A stretch of DNA of 64,000 nt, taken from contig OU342811.1 of the NCBI GenBank assembly GCA_910591455.2, positions 8,474,947 to 8,538,946 on the forward strand. Direction: 5' to 3'. The DNA is from Pholis gunnellus. Lineage: Eukaryota > Chordata > Actinopteri > Perciformes > Pholidae. The notes under the pieces are model-generated. The model searched no databases and was not told the origin of the DNA. It saw only the letters and a program-made list of their open reading frames with translations. Below are positions 50,478 through 59,774 of the stretch, one piece after another (positions within the stretch are counted from its first letter, which is position 1; the number at the start of each line of letters is the position of its first letter). The translations under genes and the position numbers were made by a program.

Positions 50478-51882
50478 TGTTTGCCTCTTTAGACTCACTT
50501 TTCTCCCTGCAGCTTGTTGGTTTTCACTATCAGGTCTTGAGTTTGCTCCTTCGCCGCCTGTTGAAGAAAAGTTACTGTTTTTAAAAGATGCATCGCAAAC
50601 ATTATGCTCTCAAAATGAAACTGCTACATGAGGTGATTAACGTCTTACAGTACACACCACGCACAAATATACTACCTTCTATTGTTATGAGGAGTTTAGC
50701 TTTAGTGAGTCATTATCTGGACATAACGAAAGACACGACGTACCTTTAACCTATTGGTCATCTCTTCAGAACACGTGCTCATGGCCTGAACATCCTCATG
50801 AACACTTTCAAGCGCCTTTGGAAAACACAAAGTCACAGTTACAAAAGAACTGAGGCAGATGCGGCCGCCGGTCCACACAGGCAAAGTCAAACACTACTGT
50901 TCAAATAAAATGTTGTGGAGAAGCCTGCTCCAATCTCAGGTTTTCAGATTCCCCACTACAGGCTGTGGTCCTGGTGAGAGTAGCTGCTCATAAGTTATCC
51001 CAAAATGCGTACACATCTCCTTGAACTTAAAACTCCATGACACTCCCTGCACTTTCTAAATTGGATCTGCTGTTTAACATCACTATCACAGCTCTGGTAA
51101 CGGAAAGCGTTTCTTTGCTGTCTTGTACAATATAGTTATTCATTTAGAGATGAACCCACGCAGCATCTCCTCCATGTGAATATTTGTAAACAAACCTCAG
51201 TCAAATATAATAATCACTGCACATGTATTTTGCCTGGTTAAATTGAGTTAGACTTGAGTGCTGTTTAATGGTAAATAAGCTGTATTGTACCTCTTTTACA
51301 TCCTTAAATATCCGTGCAAAGTCCTCGTTGATCGAGAGGCTTCGTCTCTCTATGTCACCGCGAAGATTTCTCCTGGTGCGCAGACTGTTGTCGGTGAAGA
51401 ACACAGAGAGCGCCTTCAGAGCCTCCAGCATCTCCTGAAAGCACAAACAGGGACATTATGTCAGTCAGCTGTTTGTGACCCCACTGAAACCAGGAGCAGT
51501 CCACACTGAAAGACTGCAGCAGCATGCTAACGTCAACGGGTAAAATTAATGACGGTTTTTGTGGACGTTGCTACTGTGGTTAACCACAGCCAGTCAAGAA
51601 CAATATCGTTTCCTCCCAACAGTCATCCCTGGGTGGGTGACAGTATCCCCCAAGAGCAGCATTGTGTCCAGTTATGACGCGACTATCTTGCAGGTTTAGC
51701 TAATGATAGCTAGCTAGCTATCAGGAAGCTAAAATCTTCCATCTTACCTTGTCATTGTCGAGCCTCGTCTCCAGTATTTTGTTGAGCTTCCTTGACAGCG
51801 GGTTATTGGGCTGAGAAGACGCATTTGGGTTCTGTAATGCAGTGGAGCTATCAGATGAAATTTCTAGTTTATTATCAGCCAT
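31902..51882 (-). CDS. cog6: Conserved oligomeric Golgi complex subunit 6
   Basis: COG6 is a lobe-B subunit of the COG tether, which recycles glycosylation enzymes within the Golgi; human loss causes COG6-CDG. Nineteen exons assemble on the minus strand: 51748-51882, 51291-51434, 50744-50815, 50499-50557, 43437-43548, 42864-42946, 42565-42635, 41599-41692, 39869-39997, 38616-38707, 38093-38157, 37875-37966, 37476-37593, 36480-36611, 36150-36317, 35491-35598, 33818-33871, 33635-33714, 31902-32049. They sum to 1956 bases (651 codons plus TGA; human 657), every intron is GT-AG and every junction keeps frame. Landmarks include NPLSRKLNKILETRLDNDK (exon 1), EMLEALKALSVFF and LRTRRNLRGDIERR (exon 2), RTNQQTAG (6), YTLDEFGTARR (9), EQVIVAEPGAVLLYK (12), ASHDSSVVPLDARQADF (14), SASNLGTADMATYMVNSLY (15) and the end RSPQQVQTLLS. 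The Gly matching human G549, a COG6-CDG site, is intact at codon 543. The start is the first in-frame ATG, in strong context (ACGATGG). The longer open frame upstream begins with TTG. Confidence 0.97.
33029..33090. repeat. GA-rich microsatellite, cog6 intron 18
   Basis: Interrupted GA array (GCGAGAGA variants) in the 1585-base intron 18; read as CT in the cog6 transcript. Confidence 0.85.
35611..35640. repeat. cog6: (GA)15 array forming the polypyrimidine tract of cog6 exon 16
   Basis: On the coding (minus) strand this is a CT array ending 11 bases before the exon 16 acceptor (TTCTAG at 35599-35604). It is the only polypyrimidine stretch in the right place. CU repeats are binding sites for PTB. 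Confidence 0.85.
38812..38912. repeat. (ACGC)n / (AC)n compound array, cog6 intron 9
   Basis: About 14 ACGC units followed by an AC array with scattered CGs. It starts about 105 bases upstream, in transcript terms, of the exon 10 acceptor. It is alternating purine-pyrimidine with a CpG every four bases, so it favours Z-DNA and is a dense methylation target. A TG/GTGTG patch follows at 38979-39027. Confidence 0.92.
39323..39364. repeat. (AT)21 microsatellite, cog6 intron 9
   Basis: Uninterrupted AT array of about 42 bases in cog6 intron 9. Confidence 0.92.
39998..41598 (-). other. cog6: cog6 intron 8, with unexplained open frames
   Basis: A 1601-base intron. On the + strand an ATG frame at 40799-40924 encodes a very charged peptide (MDRIEEEDEKRKETRKLLRE onward, then KKRKRQE) that looks like a helical or coiled-coil fragment. 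A second open frame (41064-41321) lies downstream. I know no family for them; they could be part of a decayed transposon. Confidence 0.5.
41567..41591. repeat. cog6: TG array beside the cog6 exon 8 donor
   Basis: In the cog6 transcript this reads as a CA-repeat starting 8 bases after the exon 8 splice donor (GTAACC). CA repeats bind hnRNP L. Confidence 0.85.
42809..42835. repeat. cog6: A-rich run, poly-U after cog6 exon 6 donor
   Basis: Two A runs separated by a G. On the coding strand they are a U-rich tract beginning about 28 bases after the weak exon 6 donor GTACGG. U-rich sequence downstream of weak donors is the usual TIA1/TIAL1 setting. Confidence 0.8.
43940..44008. repeat. (CCCACA)n array
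   Basis: Mixed CCCACA/CCCA/CA repeats over about 70 bases in cog6 intron 4. The Val/Gly/Trp/Cys frame across it is an artefact. Confidence 0.88.
44897..44932. repeat. (AT)18 microsatellite
   Basis: Uninterrupted AT array in cog6 intron 4. Confidence 0.92.
45715..46080 (+). promoter_or_regulatory. Candidate antisense promoter in cog6 intron 4
   Basis: TATTTATAAAGG (TATAAAGG at 45719-45726) is a good TATA box on the + strand. It is followed by sequence unusually GC- and CpG-rich for this window, including a G run of about 19 at 45900-45918. The 193-residue open frame here (45659-46240) has no ATG at all, so any product would be non-coding. Promoter activity is inferred from composition only. 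Confidence 0.25.
46380..47410. promoter_or_regulatory. Candidate enhancer blocks in cog6 intron 4
   Basis: Non-repetitive sequence with recognisable factor sites: the octamer ATTTGCAT (46437-46444), CATTAACAGCCAGCTGGGCC (E-box CAGCTG, about 46710), CTTTGAA (TCF/LEF type, about 47206) and AGATAAGATA (GATA type, about 47352). Enhancers in introns of such head-to-head genes are common. No conservation data were available. Confidence 0.3.
48440..48470. repeat. (AAT)10 microsatellite
   Basis: Trinucleotide array in cog6 intron 4, between an unassigned repeat-like block and the LINE fragment. Confidence 0.92.
48600..48835 (+). mobile_element. LINE reverse-transcriptase fragment (Rex3/RTE type)
   Basis: The + strand reads GVDEIRPEMLKALDTVGLSW, then FNVAWGP, a TGA stop, HWQTGVVVPIVKKG, and after a frame change in a G run RRVCSNCRG and LPYKFSECY. 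These align in order with the fingers region of fish RTE/Rex3 reverse transcriptases (QTGVVVPIFKKGDRR, VCSNYRGITLLSLPGK). Both ends are abrupt and neither the catalytic core nor a tail is present. It appears to come from the same LINE family as the fragment at 25.2-25.7 kb but from a different part of the protein. It lies antisense to cog6. Confidence 0.75.
50384..50475. repeat. cog6: (CA)46 array beside the cog6 exon 4 donor
   Basis: On the coding strand this is a (UG)46 tract that begins 24 bases after the start of intron 4 (donor GTGAGT at 50498-50493). Confidence 0.95.
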
Positions 51883-52000
51883 CGTACACGAACACCTCCA
51901 CGTCAACTTTCGGAAAGATGTTTTGGTCCGTCCGAAATTGACGTCCGGTCGGCGTGTACGTCCATGGAGGACGACGATACAACGTTCCGCTACGCAGTTA
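51883..52000 (-). promoter_or_regulatory. cog6: cog6 promoter and 5'UTR region
   Basis: Upstream of the COG6 ATG on the minus strand. No TATA box is seen. The stretch has several CpGs and a CRE-like TGACGT at about 51939-51944, in keeping with a housekeeping promoter. Start of transcription is not determined. Confidence 0.4.
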
Positions 52001-53430
52001 ATTGTTTTTGCTAAAATACTTTACAGTTATTTTAAAGGGAAGAGGCCACTGGACTGATGACGATAATAACGGTGATGACATCATACAAATATAACTCTCA
52101 ACTTTAGACTTCCTCACTTCTTGAAGAAGCTGTGTTATTATATAATTCCAAGTACTGAATAAAAACGTTGATGCCGTGTAACAAGATGTTCAAAGTTATT
52201 CTTTACAATGATTGAGTGAGAGGCTCTTTTATTCAGTTTACTGGGTCGATATCTGAGTCAGATTAACTTTTAGAAGATAAGAGAGGCGAGACCACAATTA
52301 AAAGAGATCCCCGATTTAAAGCATGTTCAGGAGATGCTGCGTTCATGTACATTTTAAAATATTTTATATCTGGACCCTCCTTTGGTTCTATAGAATGAAG
52401 GTAGCGGAGATAGTGGGATGACCTTGTGGTTAGTGAGGTGATGTCCCATCTATACAGGCCTGGGCTTAGTAACCTGTAGGCTAAAGTATGTGACCCGGCT
52501 GACTGAATTAATTATATTTTTGAATTTAAGCTTTTACAAATACACCGATTTTTCTGCAATTTCTGACATGTAACACACTAATTATAAACAGCTGATACAA
52601 TTTTTCATTCTCTTGTCTCAATATGGTGTAAAGCAAATTAATACGTTTACTTAAGTGTTGTTTAGTTATGGTTTTCAACTACTCAATCCTTTTCTGAGCA
52701 ATTTGCTATTCTGTAAAATCTCTAATTATGCTGTCCACAGAAATCAGAGATACATTTTACTCTTTTTGTGCCCTTTAATAATGTCTGTAAGTTTTTAATA
52801 AGTAGTGTATCCTGGGCTAATATACACTAGTTTGCACAGGACGTAACACAGTATCCTACAGTGTAAATGGTGATAAATCAGGCTTTTTAGACTAAAGTCT
52901 TCATCAATCACCTAAGTCTTCCAAAAATATTCCTTTGGTTGTATTTATTACGATCTACATCAACACATTGACTCCAAAAGGTAACAGTTAATGTGAGAAC
53001 ACATTTCCAACTCTGTCTCAAGACGTTAAGATACAAAGGCAAACTAAACATGCAAAAAGAAAAAAATATGATACACAACACATGAGCTCTGATCTGATCT
53101 CTACAAATCCCTGCTGTTACAAAAAGCGACATGAAACAGATCTATAACTTGCAAGTGTTCACTAATTCGACTGTGCTAATAATACTATAGGCCTGCCTAC
53201 TATACTACAACTTTCATAACCGAGCTGCACTTGCTTCCCTGTCTTTCACCGCCACGGCAAATCAATTGAGGTTTACTAGATTCAGGATGGTTGTTTCCAA
53301 GTCTAGCAGTTTACGAGGCATCCCTGAATGCGTCAGGAGCATGAGGAGAATGATAGTGGCGGTGAGTCCAGCCTCTGGGTGGGGATTTGTGTGATTGATG
53401 GTCGCCTCCCGAGTGTTTCATGGACTCGCC
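52001..53430. other. Divergent intergenic region cog6-lhfpl6
   Basis: About 1.4 kb of mostly AT-rich DNA. No gene. A stretch at 52415-52490 resembles a worn tRNA-derived SINE head: TGGTTAGTGAGG is close to an A box and GGCTTAGTAACC a poor B box. I would not insist on it. Confidence 0.5.
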
Positions 53431-53441
53431 CCCTCTCTCCC

Positions 53442-53475
<34 letters not shown>

Positions 53476-53495
53476 CCTCCCTCCCTCTCTCTCTC

Positions 53496-53567
<72 letters not shown>

Positions 53568-53576
53568 TTGCGCTCT
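53431..53576 (+). repeat. lhfpl6: Long CT (pyrimidine) array at the lhfpl6 promoter
   Basis: About 145 bases of CT repeats with CCCT interruptions, ending a few tens to hundreds of bases before or inside lhfpl6 exon 1. Read from the other strand it is GAGA-repeat DNA, often nucleosome-poor in promoters. Confidence 0.9.
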
Positions 53577-53599
53577 CTCCCCCTATGAGCAGGAATGTG

Positions 53600-53893
53600 G
53601 AAGCGGGGAATAGTCAGTCAGCGCTGCACGTTTCTGCACCGCACGGGAGTGAATAATTGACCTCGGTTAAATATATTGATGAGAAGGAAGTGATTTGTGA
53701 ACGGATTCTGCGGTCACTTTTTTTTTGAGGAGGGGGAAGATTAACATTCTTCGGTGGAACGCATAATTCCCCTTCTCTTTTCCTCGACTGGAGAAAAGTT
53801 TGCTTTGAGACCCAACACAGCTGGAGTCAAGCGGATGGGAATAACCTCTCAGTGGACACCGAGCGCACCTTTATTCCGGAGGTCTCCCAACAT
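53600..53893 (+). other. lhfpl6: lhfpl6 exon 1 (5'UTR; start uncertain)
   Basis: The 3' boundary is a good splice donor, CCCAACAT|GTAAGC (GT at 53894-53895). No coding frame is needed here, because the LHFPL6 ATG is in the next exon. A weak TATA-like AAATATAT lies at about 53668, so transcription may start near 53700. The exon is inferred from the donor and its position before the coding exon. Confidence 0.5.
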
Positions 53894-54692
53894 GTAAGCG
53901 GTCTTTTTCCTTTTTCTTTATTCTTGTTTTTCATGATTTACATTCCGGCGGTGTGAGCACTGCGATAATACAGCGTCTTCCGCGAGGTCACCCCTAACGA
54001 AACATCACTGCGATGTATGATCCTGTAGTCACTGCTCCTGTAGGGAGTGTTTCCTCAACTACATGTCCGGTTACTGTTGTACTTAATGGGTATTGCATAT
54101 GTTATTATAGTCCCACAGTAGTTTCGCTCTGATATGTTTATACTACCGTAATACAGTTTATTATATGAATGCTATTGCTGGTTTGTAGGAGAGTTAACGT
54201 TGTTTTGAAAATGAAACTAAATTCACATGTAGCCCCACCTGATAATGTTTCATTCATAGGCTACCTGTTGGGATGTACTGGTTGCTATTATGCATATTCA
54301 GGGCTGCCTTAAAGGTGCGGAATTTTGTGAACGAACTGGATTTTTTTTTTTTCATTTCTCCTGCATTCCTGTGTGATTATAAAGGAAAAAGAGAATAATT
54401 GTTCATCTCATCTTATCATACTGAGTTGATAATGCATCAGCCTGAGTTTGATCATTGATGAATTGTGTTTCCGACTCGTATTGAAGATATTGAATAAATG
54501 TGCCTCTTATTAAACAAAGTCCAGTTTTGTTTAGTCTACTTTTCTGCTTACTTCGTCATTTTAGGAAACATCTTTCAGTCCTCTACAGAGAAAAAAAGAG
54601 AATAAGATTAAGATTATTCCAAAAGCCAACAACTTGTTCCCCACAGATGACTTTTTTTGTTTTGTCTTCTCTGTGTCTCTTCCTCCTGACAG
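53894..54692 (+). other. lhfpl6: lhfpl6 intron 1
   Basis: An intron of 799 bases from GTAAGC to the acceptor TCTTCCTCCTGACAG. Nothing else recognised inside it. Confidence 0.55.
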
Positions 54693-54799
54693 GGACCGGG
54701 AGTCACTGAGAAGGTGAAGGCTGCTAGTGATAAATGCTCACCGCGAGGCTTCCCTACCACACTGCTCATATAACTGCTGCTAGTTCAGCGACTGTGTGA
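54693..54799 (+). promoter_or_regulatory. lhfpl6: lhfpl6 5'UTR in exon 2, with upstream ORFs
   Basis: The exon 2 leader runs from 54693 to 54821. It contains an upstream ATG at 54734 (weak context, T at -3) that opens a 21-codon frame ending at TGA 54797-54799, 22 bases before the true start. If exon 1 ends at 53893, splicing also joins AT to G and creates ATGG in strong context (A at -3), opening an 8-codon frame that stops at 54715-54717. Confidence 0.55.
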
Positions 54800-54821
54800 A
54801 CCGCTCGCAGGCTTGTTTACC

Positions 54822-55206
54822 ATGGCGTCTAGTCTCACATGCACGGGCGTTATCTGGGCCCTGCTGTCCCTGCTGTGCGCTGCCGCCTCCTGCGTTGGCT
54901 TCTTCATGCCCTACTGGCTGCTGGGGACACAGATGGACAAGCCAGTGTCCTTCGGCACGTTCCGCCGCTGCTCCTACCCGGTGAGGGACGAGGAGAGGCA
55001 GGCCACGGTGATGCTGGAGCAGTGCGGCCGCTACGCCTCCTTCCTCGGCATCCCCAGCCTGGAGTGGAGGATCTGCACAGTGGTGACGGGCGTGGGCTGC
55101 GGCCTCCTCCTGCTGGTGGCCCTCACAGCTCTCATGGGCTGCTGCATCTCTGACCTCATCTCACGTACAATCGGCCGCGTCGCCGGCGGCATTCAGTTCG
55201 TTGGAG
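54822..55206 (+). CDS. lhfpl6: LHFPL tetraspan subfamily member 6 (first coding exon, partial)
   Basis: A small four-pass membrane protein of the LHFP-like family, relatives of the hair-cell proteins LHFPL3-5; named for a lipoma HMGIC fusion and without a settled function. The exon supplies 128 codons plus one base and ends at the donor G|GTGAGT. The protein starts MASSLTCTGVIWALLSLLCA, a hydrophobic first membrane span (about residues 5-28), followed by the family signature FMPYWLLGTQ, the extracellular GTFRRCSYPV with conserved Cys, CGRYASFLGIPSLEWRIC, and a second span VVTGVGCGLLLLVALTALMG, then ISRTIGRVAGGIQFVGG. It is close to human LHFPL6 (LHFP) over its whole length. The start is the first ATG in this frame and has a strong context (ACCATGG). 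The remaining exons (spans 3 and 4) are not in the window. Confidence 0.96.
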
Positions 55207-56165
55207 GTGAGTTTATGTTTCTGTGTTTGTGTTCCCCCCCCCCACCACTAGTGGGTGATTATCATCTGACTGTGGGTGTGCAGAGCCACGGCTGTGGTTA
55301 GAATTATGAGGCGATATGGGGGCCATCAAGATCACATGTGTCTTGATGGTTTTGCTTTGCACAGAACGATTCTATGTAACGAGCCTAAGATGTTTACAGA
55401 GAACTGTGGGGGTTTTAATGGTTGTGATTATCATCAAACGCGGTTTGTTCAGGAAAACGAGATCACATTCGCGAGGGAACAAGGATGCATAGAAATCTTA
55501 ATAACCGTGAACATTTCACCTTGGGCTCCAGTTTTCTTGGCCAACAAACCTGCAGTTAGCCCAGAGAAGCTGTCGTTTCCTCAGACACTTGGCTCCACAA
55601 GAAATGGAGCCCGGTTGAAGACATTGGGTCGGTTTACATTTCTTAACTCCTGACTGCAGTTTAAACATAGCGCACATGATTCTGCATTCTGAGTAAATAT
55701 TTTAAAAAAAGATAGATACCACATTTACAAAGTGAATTGTTGATTGTGTGCTGGTGCCAAAGATGTGTCTTTGGTCTCAATTAGGAAAGCATGGACTATG
55801 TTACTTATGCTCTTATGTGCGGCAGATTTTGGCATCAATTCACATCTTTCGTTTTTTTTAGTTCGACTGATGAAATGATTGAAAACCGAGCCAACGTGCC
55901 CAAAATATGTCAGCTTGGTTTTCTGTTCTGGTTTTGATCCGTTAAGAGTTGAAAAGAAACCCACGCCCTCTCTCTTTCTCTTTGCACAAATGGAGTCCTG
56001 TCCACGCTGAAGCCACGGAAATGCCTTTTTGTTTGTTTGTTTGTTTGATTGCAATAAGTGTATGCGGCTCCGCACGGCACCGGCTTTGTTGATGTGCACT
56101 GTTGGTGTGTTCTCCCGGGGAGGCGAGGTCTGAGCGAAGGCTTCCACTGAAGCTGCAAGTTTCTC

Positions 56166-56265
56166 NNNNNNNNNNNNNNNNNNNNNNNNNNNNNNNNNNN
56201 NNNNNNNNNNNNNNNNNNNNNNNNNNNNNNNNNNNNNNNNNNNNNNNNNNNNNNNNNNNNNNNNN
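56166..56265. other. Assembly gap (100 N)
   Basis: Exactly 100 unknown bases, the usual placeholder for a gap of unknown size. Distances across it are not real, and frames crossing it are artefacts. Confidence 0.99.
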
Positions 56266-59228
56266 GTTTGTGGTGCCAAGAGCCCCTACCTCCTGAAGAA
56301 AAAAAAAATAAATCAGAGTGATGGGATGAAGTGGAACAGACAGGGGCTGACAGCAGATTCTAATGAAATACATTATGTAGGTGTTAAAGAAGTAGCAAAC
56401 AATAAGGCACGGACTGCCAACAGAACAAGCCCACTGCAGCACTTGCCTCAGAATTAGGGCAGCAAAGACAAACACAGAGAGGGAGGGAGGGAAGAGCAAA
56501 GAGAGAGAGAGAGCCTTTTCTTGTGACATCTGCATGAATAACGAGCCTCCTACACATATGAACTTGAAATGTAAAGAAGAAAATTACATTTCAGACTTGA
56601 AACACTGGCAGTCAAAGACAGATTTTCTTCCCTGCACTACAAGAAGAATGTGTAAACTACGCATCCATGGTGTGTCTGAAAGTCTTGTATTGATATTTCA
56701 CATGCAAATAATCTTATCAAGTACACACACACACGCATATAGAACACTCGAGACCATTTTGTGATGGGATCACACCAGCTGCAACGCCACATTGGGCCAA
56801 GGGCGTAAAGTAGGAGGGGCCTGCACTCATCTTCAAACTTTACCTTCATTTTGATGTCAACTACACATCTGTAACTCCATCACAAAAACACCAGCGTGGC
56901 TGTCACATCAGCTAGTTAAAAAAATATCCTTTTCTGTTAAATCTTGACTTTTTAATAGGCAATACAGCATTCATAAAGAAAATCAAACAGCGTAACTGTA
57001 GCCTCGTGTCACTGGAGGTAATTTGTTCTATAATCAACGACAAATTTTCTTTCTTTCTTACATTTTCTCATCACAGTGAGCTCATCGTCACAGCGGCCCC
57101 ACATGCCTTTCAACATGAATTTAACGTCTCTTAATAAATCCAAAATACCATATGTGAATTTACAGAGATACGAGGTTGCAAATAGGTCATTTGACTCAAA
57201 TCCTGGGGAAATTTGTAAGAACAGCAAACCGTGTGACATGAGATGAGAAGTTTCCAGTAATGAGGGTGTCAACAGTATAGGTCATAAGGTCAGCAGAAGA
57301 AAATATCATTCTTCCTAATAGTAACATTTTACTTGTTTTAGAGATATGTTGACCATTAAAAAGGTTGGCCTTACCATAGCACAAGAGAGAAGGTCAAAAG
57401 ATCAAAAAAATCTTCAGATTTCTTCATCGTGGGAGTTTGAATTCGATTACATTTTACTCCAATGTGGCCATTCATTTTCGACATATGATGGTCACAAATC
57501 ACAAACAAGGAATGGAAGTTATAACAAAAATCCTTTGAGCAAAGAGAAGCACATTGAAGAAACAGGACATTGGTGTGCCCTAGAGTGAAAACTCATTGTA
57601 TAACTTATGCTTTGGACGGCTTTGGACAGCAATTTTACTGACTGAAGACATCTCCACACTTCCTGGCAGGACTGAAGACAATGCCGTCTTGTCCTGCCCA
57701 TTATGGGATGTAGTTAAGACTCTCCCAGTGTTTTGAAGCCTGTGTCTAGGACCATCAGCAGTAACCATTGTGACCCCAGAGGGCACATTGTTACTCTTCC
57801 AGTGCCTAAAGAAAACTAGTGTGTGTCAAGGAATCATGGCAGGAGCCTCTTAAAGTTTCAGGCTGCCAGTTTTGACTGAGCTGTTTTTGTATCTGCCTTA
57901 GCGACACAAATGAGCAATTTCACCATGGATGTTACAGCCGCTGTGGGCCATGTCACGGCCCCAAGTCGGCAGTTGGTAGGTCTGGTAGGCATGACTGCCC
58001 TCAGGCAAAAAGACGATGACGTTCTCGATAGTGCTCTGCGGCCACTAGAAGGACTGTCCAATGTGTCAATCTTCCCGGCTCATCCCCTCAGAGCCTCAAG
58101 GATGAAATAGCCCAATTCAAGAGCCTTCCTCAGCGTTCATCATCATCATCCAATGACACCACTTTACAGTTCAACACATTTTGAACAAAACAAATGTTGA
58201 ATTGTTTGGTTAATAATGTGTATTGACCTGAATGCCTTGTATTGAGTGATACAATGTACCGTTATAATATTAGAGATATTCGCCACCCCTGGACTATCCA
58301 GCCATTGGAACAACACTGAGGTATGTGGAAATCACTTAGCTGCAGGCAGCACTGTGATGGACAACCTCAGGCACTGGGGGGAAATTGTTGCAGGCCATGG
58401 TGCACCAGGCCCAATCGGCCAACCTGGATCCTGACAGGGACAAACGGGTGTGAACAGAACTGATAACAGCTGTTGTGCAGACTGAGCATACAAGATGCAG
58501 ATGCACAGTCCACCATATAAAGCTATATCAGCATGCTTTTCAAGCACCGAAGTCTCTCTGCAGTAAATCCAGTCCCCTTCACTGGAGATTAATGGAAACA
58601 CAGTTAACAGAACTGTAGTATTTCTTTCTAACTTACTTAACGGGCATTTGGGTTTTCTCCACATCTGTGCTTTGCACTGGGTACCAGGAATTGGGAGACT
58701 TACTATGTGACAGTTTACAGTATTGATAGACTGCTTGTTCTATACGACCTATACATTTTGGCCTGTGCGGACGTACCCCTTCCTGCCTGATATAGTGCAT
58801 TTTAGGCTACAGTCAAATCAGAATGTAATGCACACGGTGAGGTTGTCCCCTCTCCTCTGTTTTACCGCATAAACAGGTGTGGAGTGGCAGATCGTTGGTG
58901 GTTGAGAGACTCTGTAGGCTTATGGGGTGAGCACAGTTTGAGGGCAGTACCAATGATTAGCCTACATCCACAGTTCAAAAGATTGGGTAGTGGCCAAGTC
59001 TAAATAGCTTGATTTTTTCCATCTGAAACTAGATTACTATTACCTACACCAGGGGTCAGCAACCTTTACTATCCAAAGAGCCATTTTGCTCTATTTTCCA
59101 CCAAATAAAATGTGTCTATAGTTATATTATATATACAAAAACTATAGTTTGTTGTATTTATGAAATTATAGAACAAGAATAAAGACACTTGTTGACATTT
59201 TATTGCTATTTTACGTGTTATAACAATA

Positions 59229-59576
59229 TCAAACTCTTATGAAGAGGAGAGTTTGCTGCAGCAGTTGAGAAATCGCTCTTTTTCGCTCATCTCCAGTGTG
59301 ACACTTTTCAAATGCTGTGTGCTTGTTCTGGAAGCATCTTTCAATATTACATTTTTTGTTGTTTGCAAATTTCTCGCCACATATCAAGCATACAGGTAAG
59401 CCAGCATCGTTCGCAGTGAAAGCAAATGAATACGTCCATGCAGAATTAATCTCTATTTTCCTCCGTGACTTTTCTGTTTTGGGATTTATCCATTGATAGT
59501 CTACCGAGGGCAGGGGTCTGCAGATCATGATCAGCCATCTACAGGGAAAGGCGCTAAACCGCGACGTAAGATGCAA
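59229..59576 (-). pseudogene. hAT transposase N-terminal fragment (BED-type zinc finger)
   Basis: The minus-strand frame contains KTEKSRRKIEINSAWTYSF, then VCLICGEKFANNKKCNIERC and FQNKHTAFEKCHTGDERKRA. This is the layout of the N-terminus of domesticated and wild hAT transposases of the ZBED5/GTF2IRD2 kind: basic stretch, aromatic W..YF block, CxxC, then the HxxxxH pair. Here the first zinc-binding His is replaced by Cys. The frame begins at TTG and stops after FIRV, with no RNase-H-like or dimerisation domain, so it is a remnant. Confidence 0.75.
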
Positions 59577-59730
59577 GTGGCGGATTGTGTAGCGCGGCCC
59601 TTTTTGAATATTTTACTCAACAGAGTTTGAATCCAGGTTGATGCGATCTTACCATAAATATATTTTCTTCAATGTATTTCTTTATACGTGGCTGTGATGT
59701 AGTGCTAGACTTATACAATCGTAATCCCCG

Positions 59731-59732
<2 letters not shown>

Positions 59733-59770
<38 letters not shown>
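59733..59770. repeat. (AT)19 array inside the hAT element
   Basis: A microsatellite that grew within the transposon, indicating that the insertion is not very recent. Confidence 0.93.

Positions 59771-59774
<4 letters not shown>

Larger units (their letters stand above)
43549..50498 (-). other. cog6: cog6 intron 4 (largest intron)
   Basis: A 6950-base intron, about a third of the gene. It holds a CCCACA array, an AT array, a GC-rich island with an antisense TATA-like box, regulatory-looking blocks, a LINE fragment and finally a CA array beside the exon 4 donor. Each is listed separately. The rest is ordinary intronic DNA. A short block at 48140-48560 (starting ATTAAAGCTGGAGTGCGGAA) has the look of a dispersed fish repeat, but I could not name it. 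Confidence 0.85.

Noticed and set aside
51883..51906. N-terminal extension of COG6 (MTWRCSCT before MADNK)
   Set aside because: The extended frame starts at TTG; the ATG at 51882 is the first in frame, has a strong context and fits the family N-terminus.
52415..52490. tRNA gene or intact SINE between cog6 and lhfpl6
   Set aside because: An A-box-like motif exists, but the B box is poor and no cloverleaf or tail can be drawn; at most a decayed SINE head.
54813..54821. LHFPL6 start three codons upstream
   Set aside because: The upstream codon is TTG; human LHFPL6 starts MASSLTCTG, matching the ATG at 54822.
55725..56535. Long frames spanning 56166-56265
   Set aside because: They read through the 100 N placeholder and are artefacts.
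57910..58110. 66-residue frame in lhfpl6 intron 2 as an LHFPL6 exon
   Set aside because: Does not match the expected third membrane span (family LLIGAGCALYPLGW region) and lacks proper splice sites.
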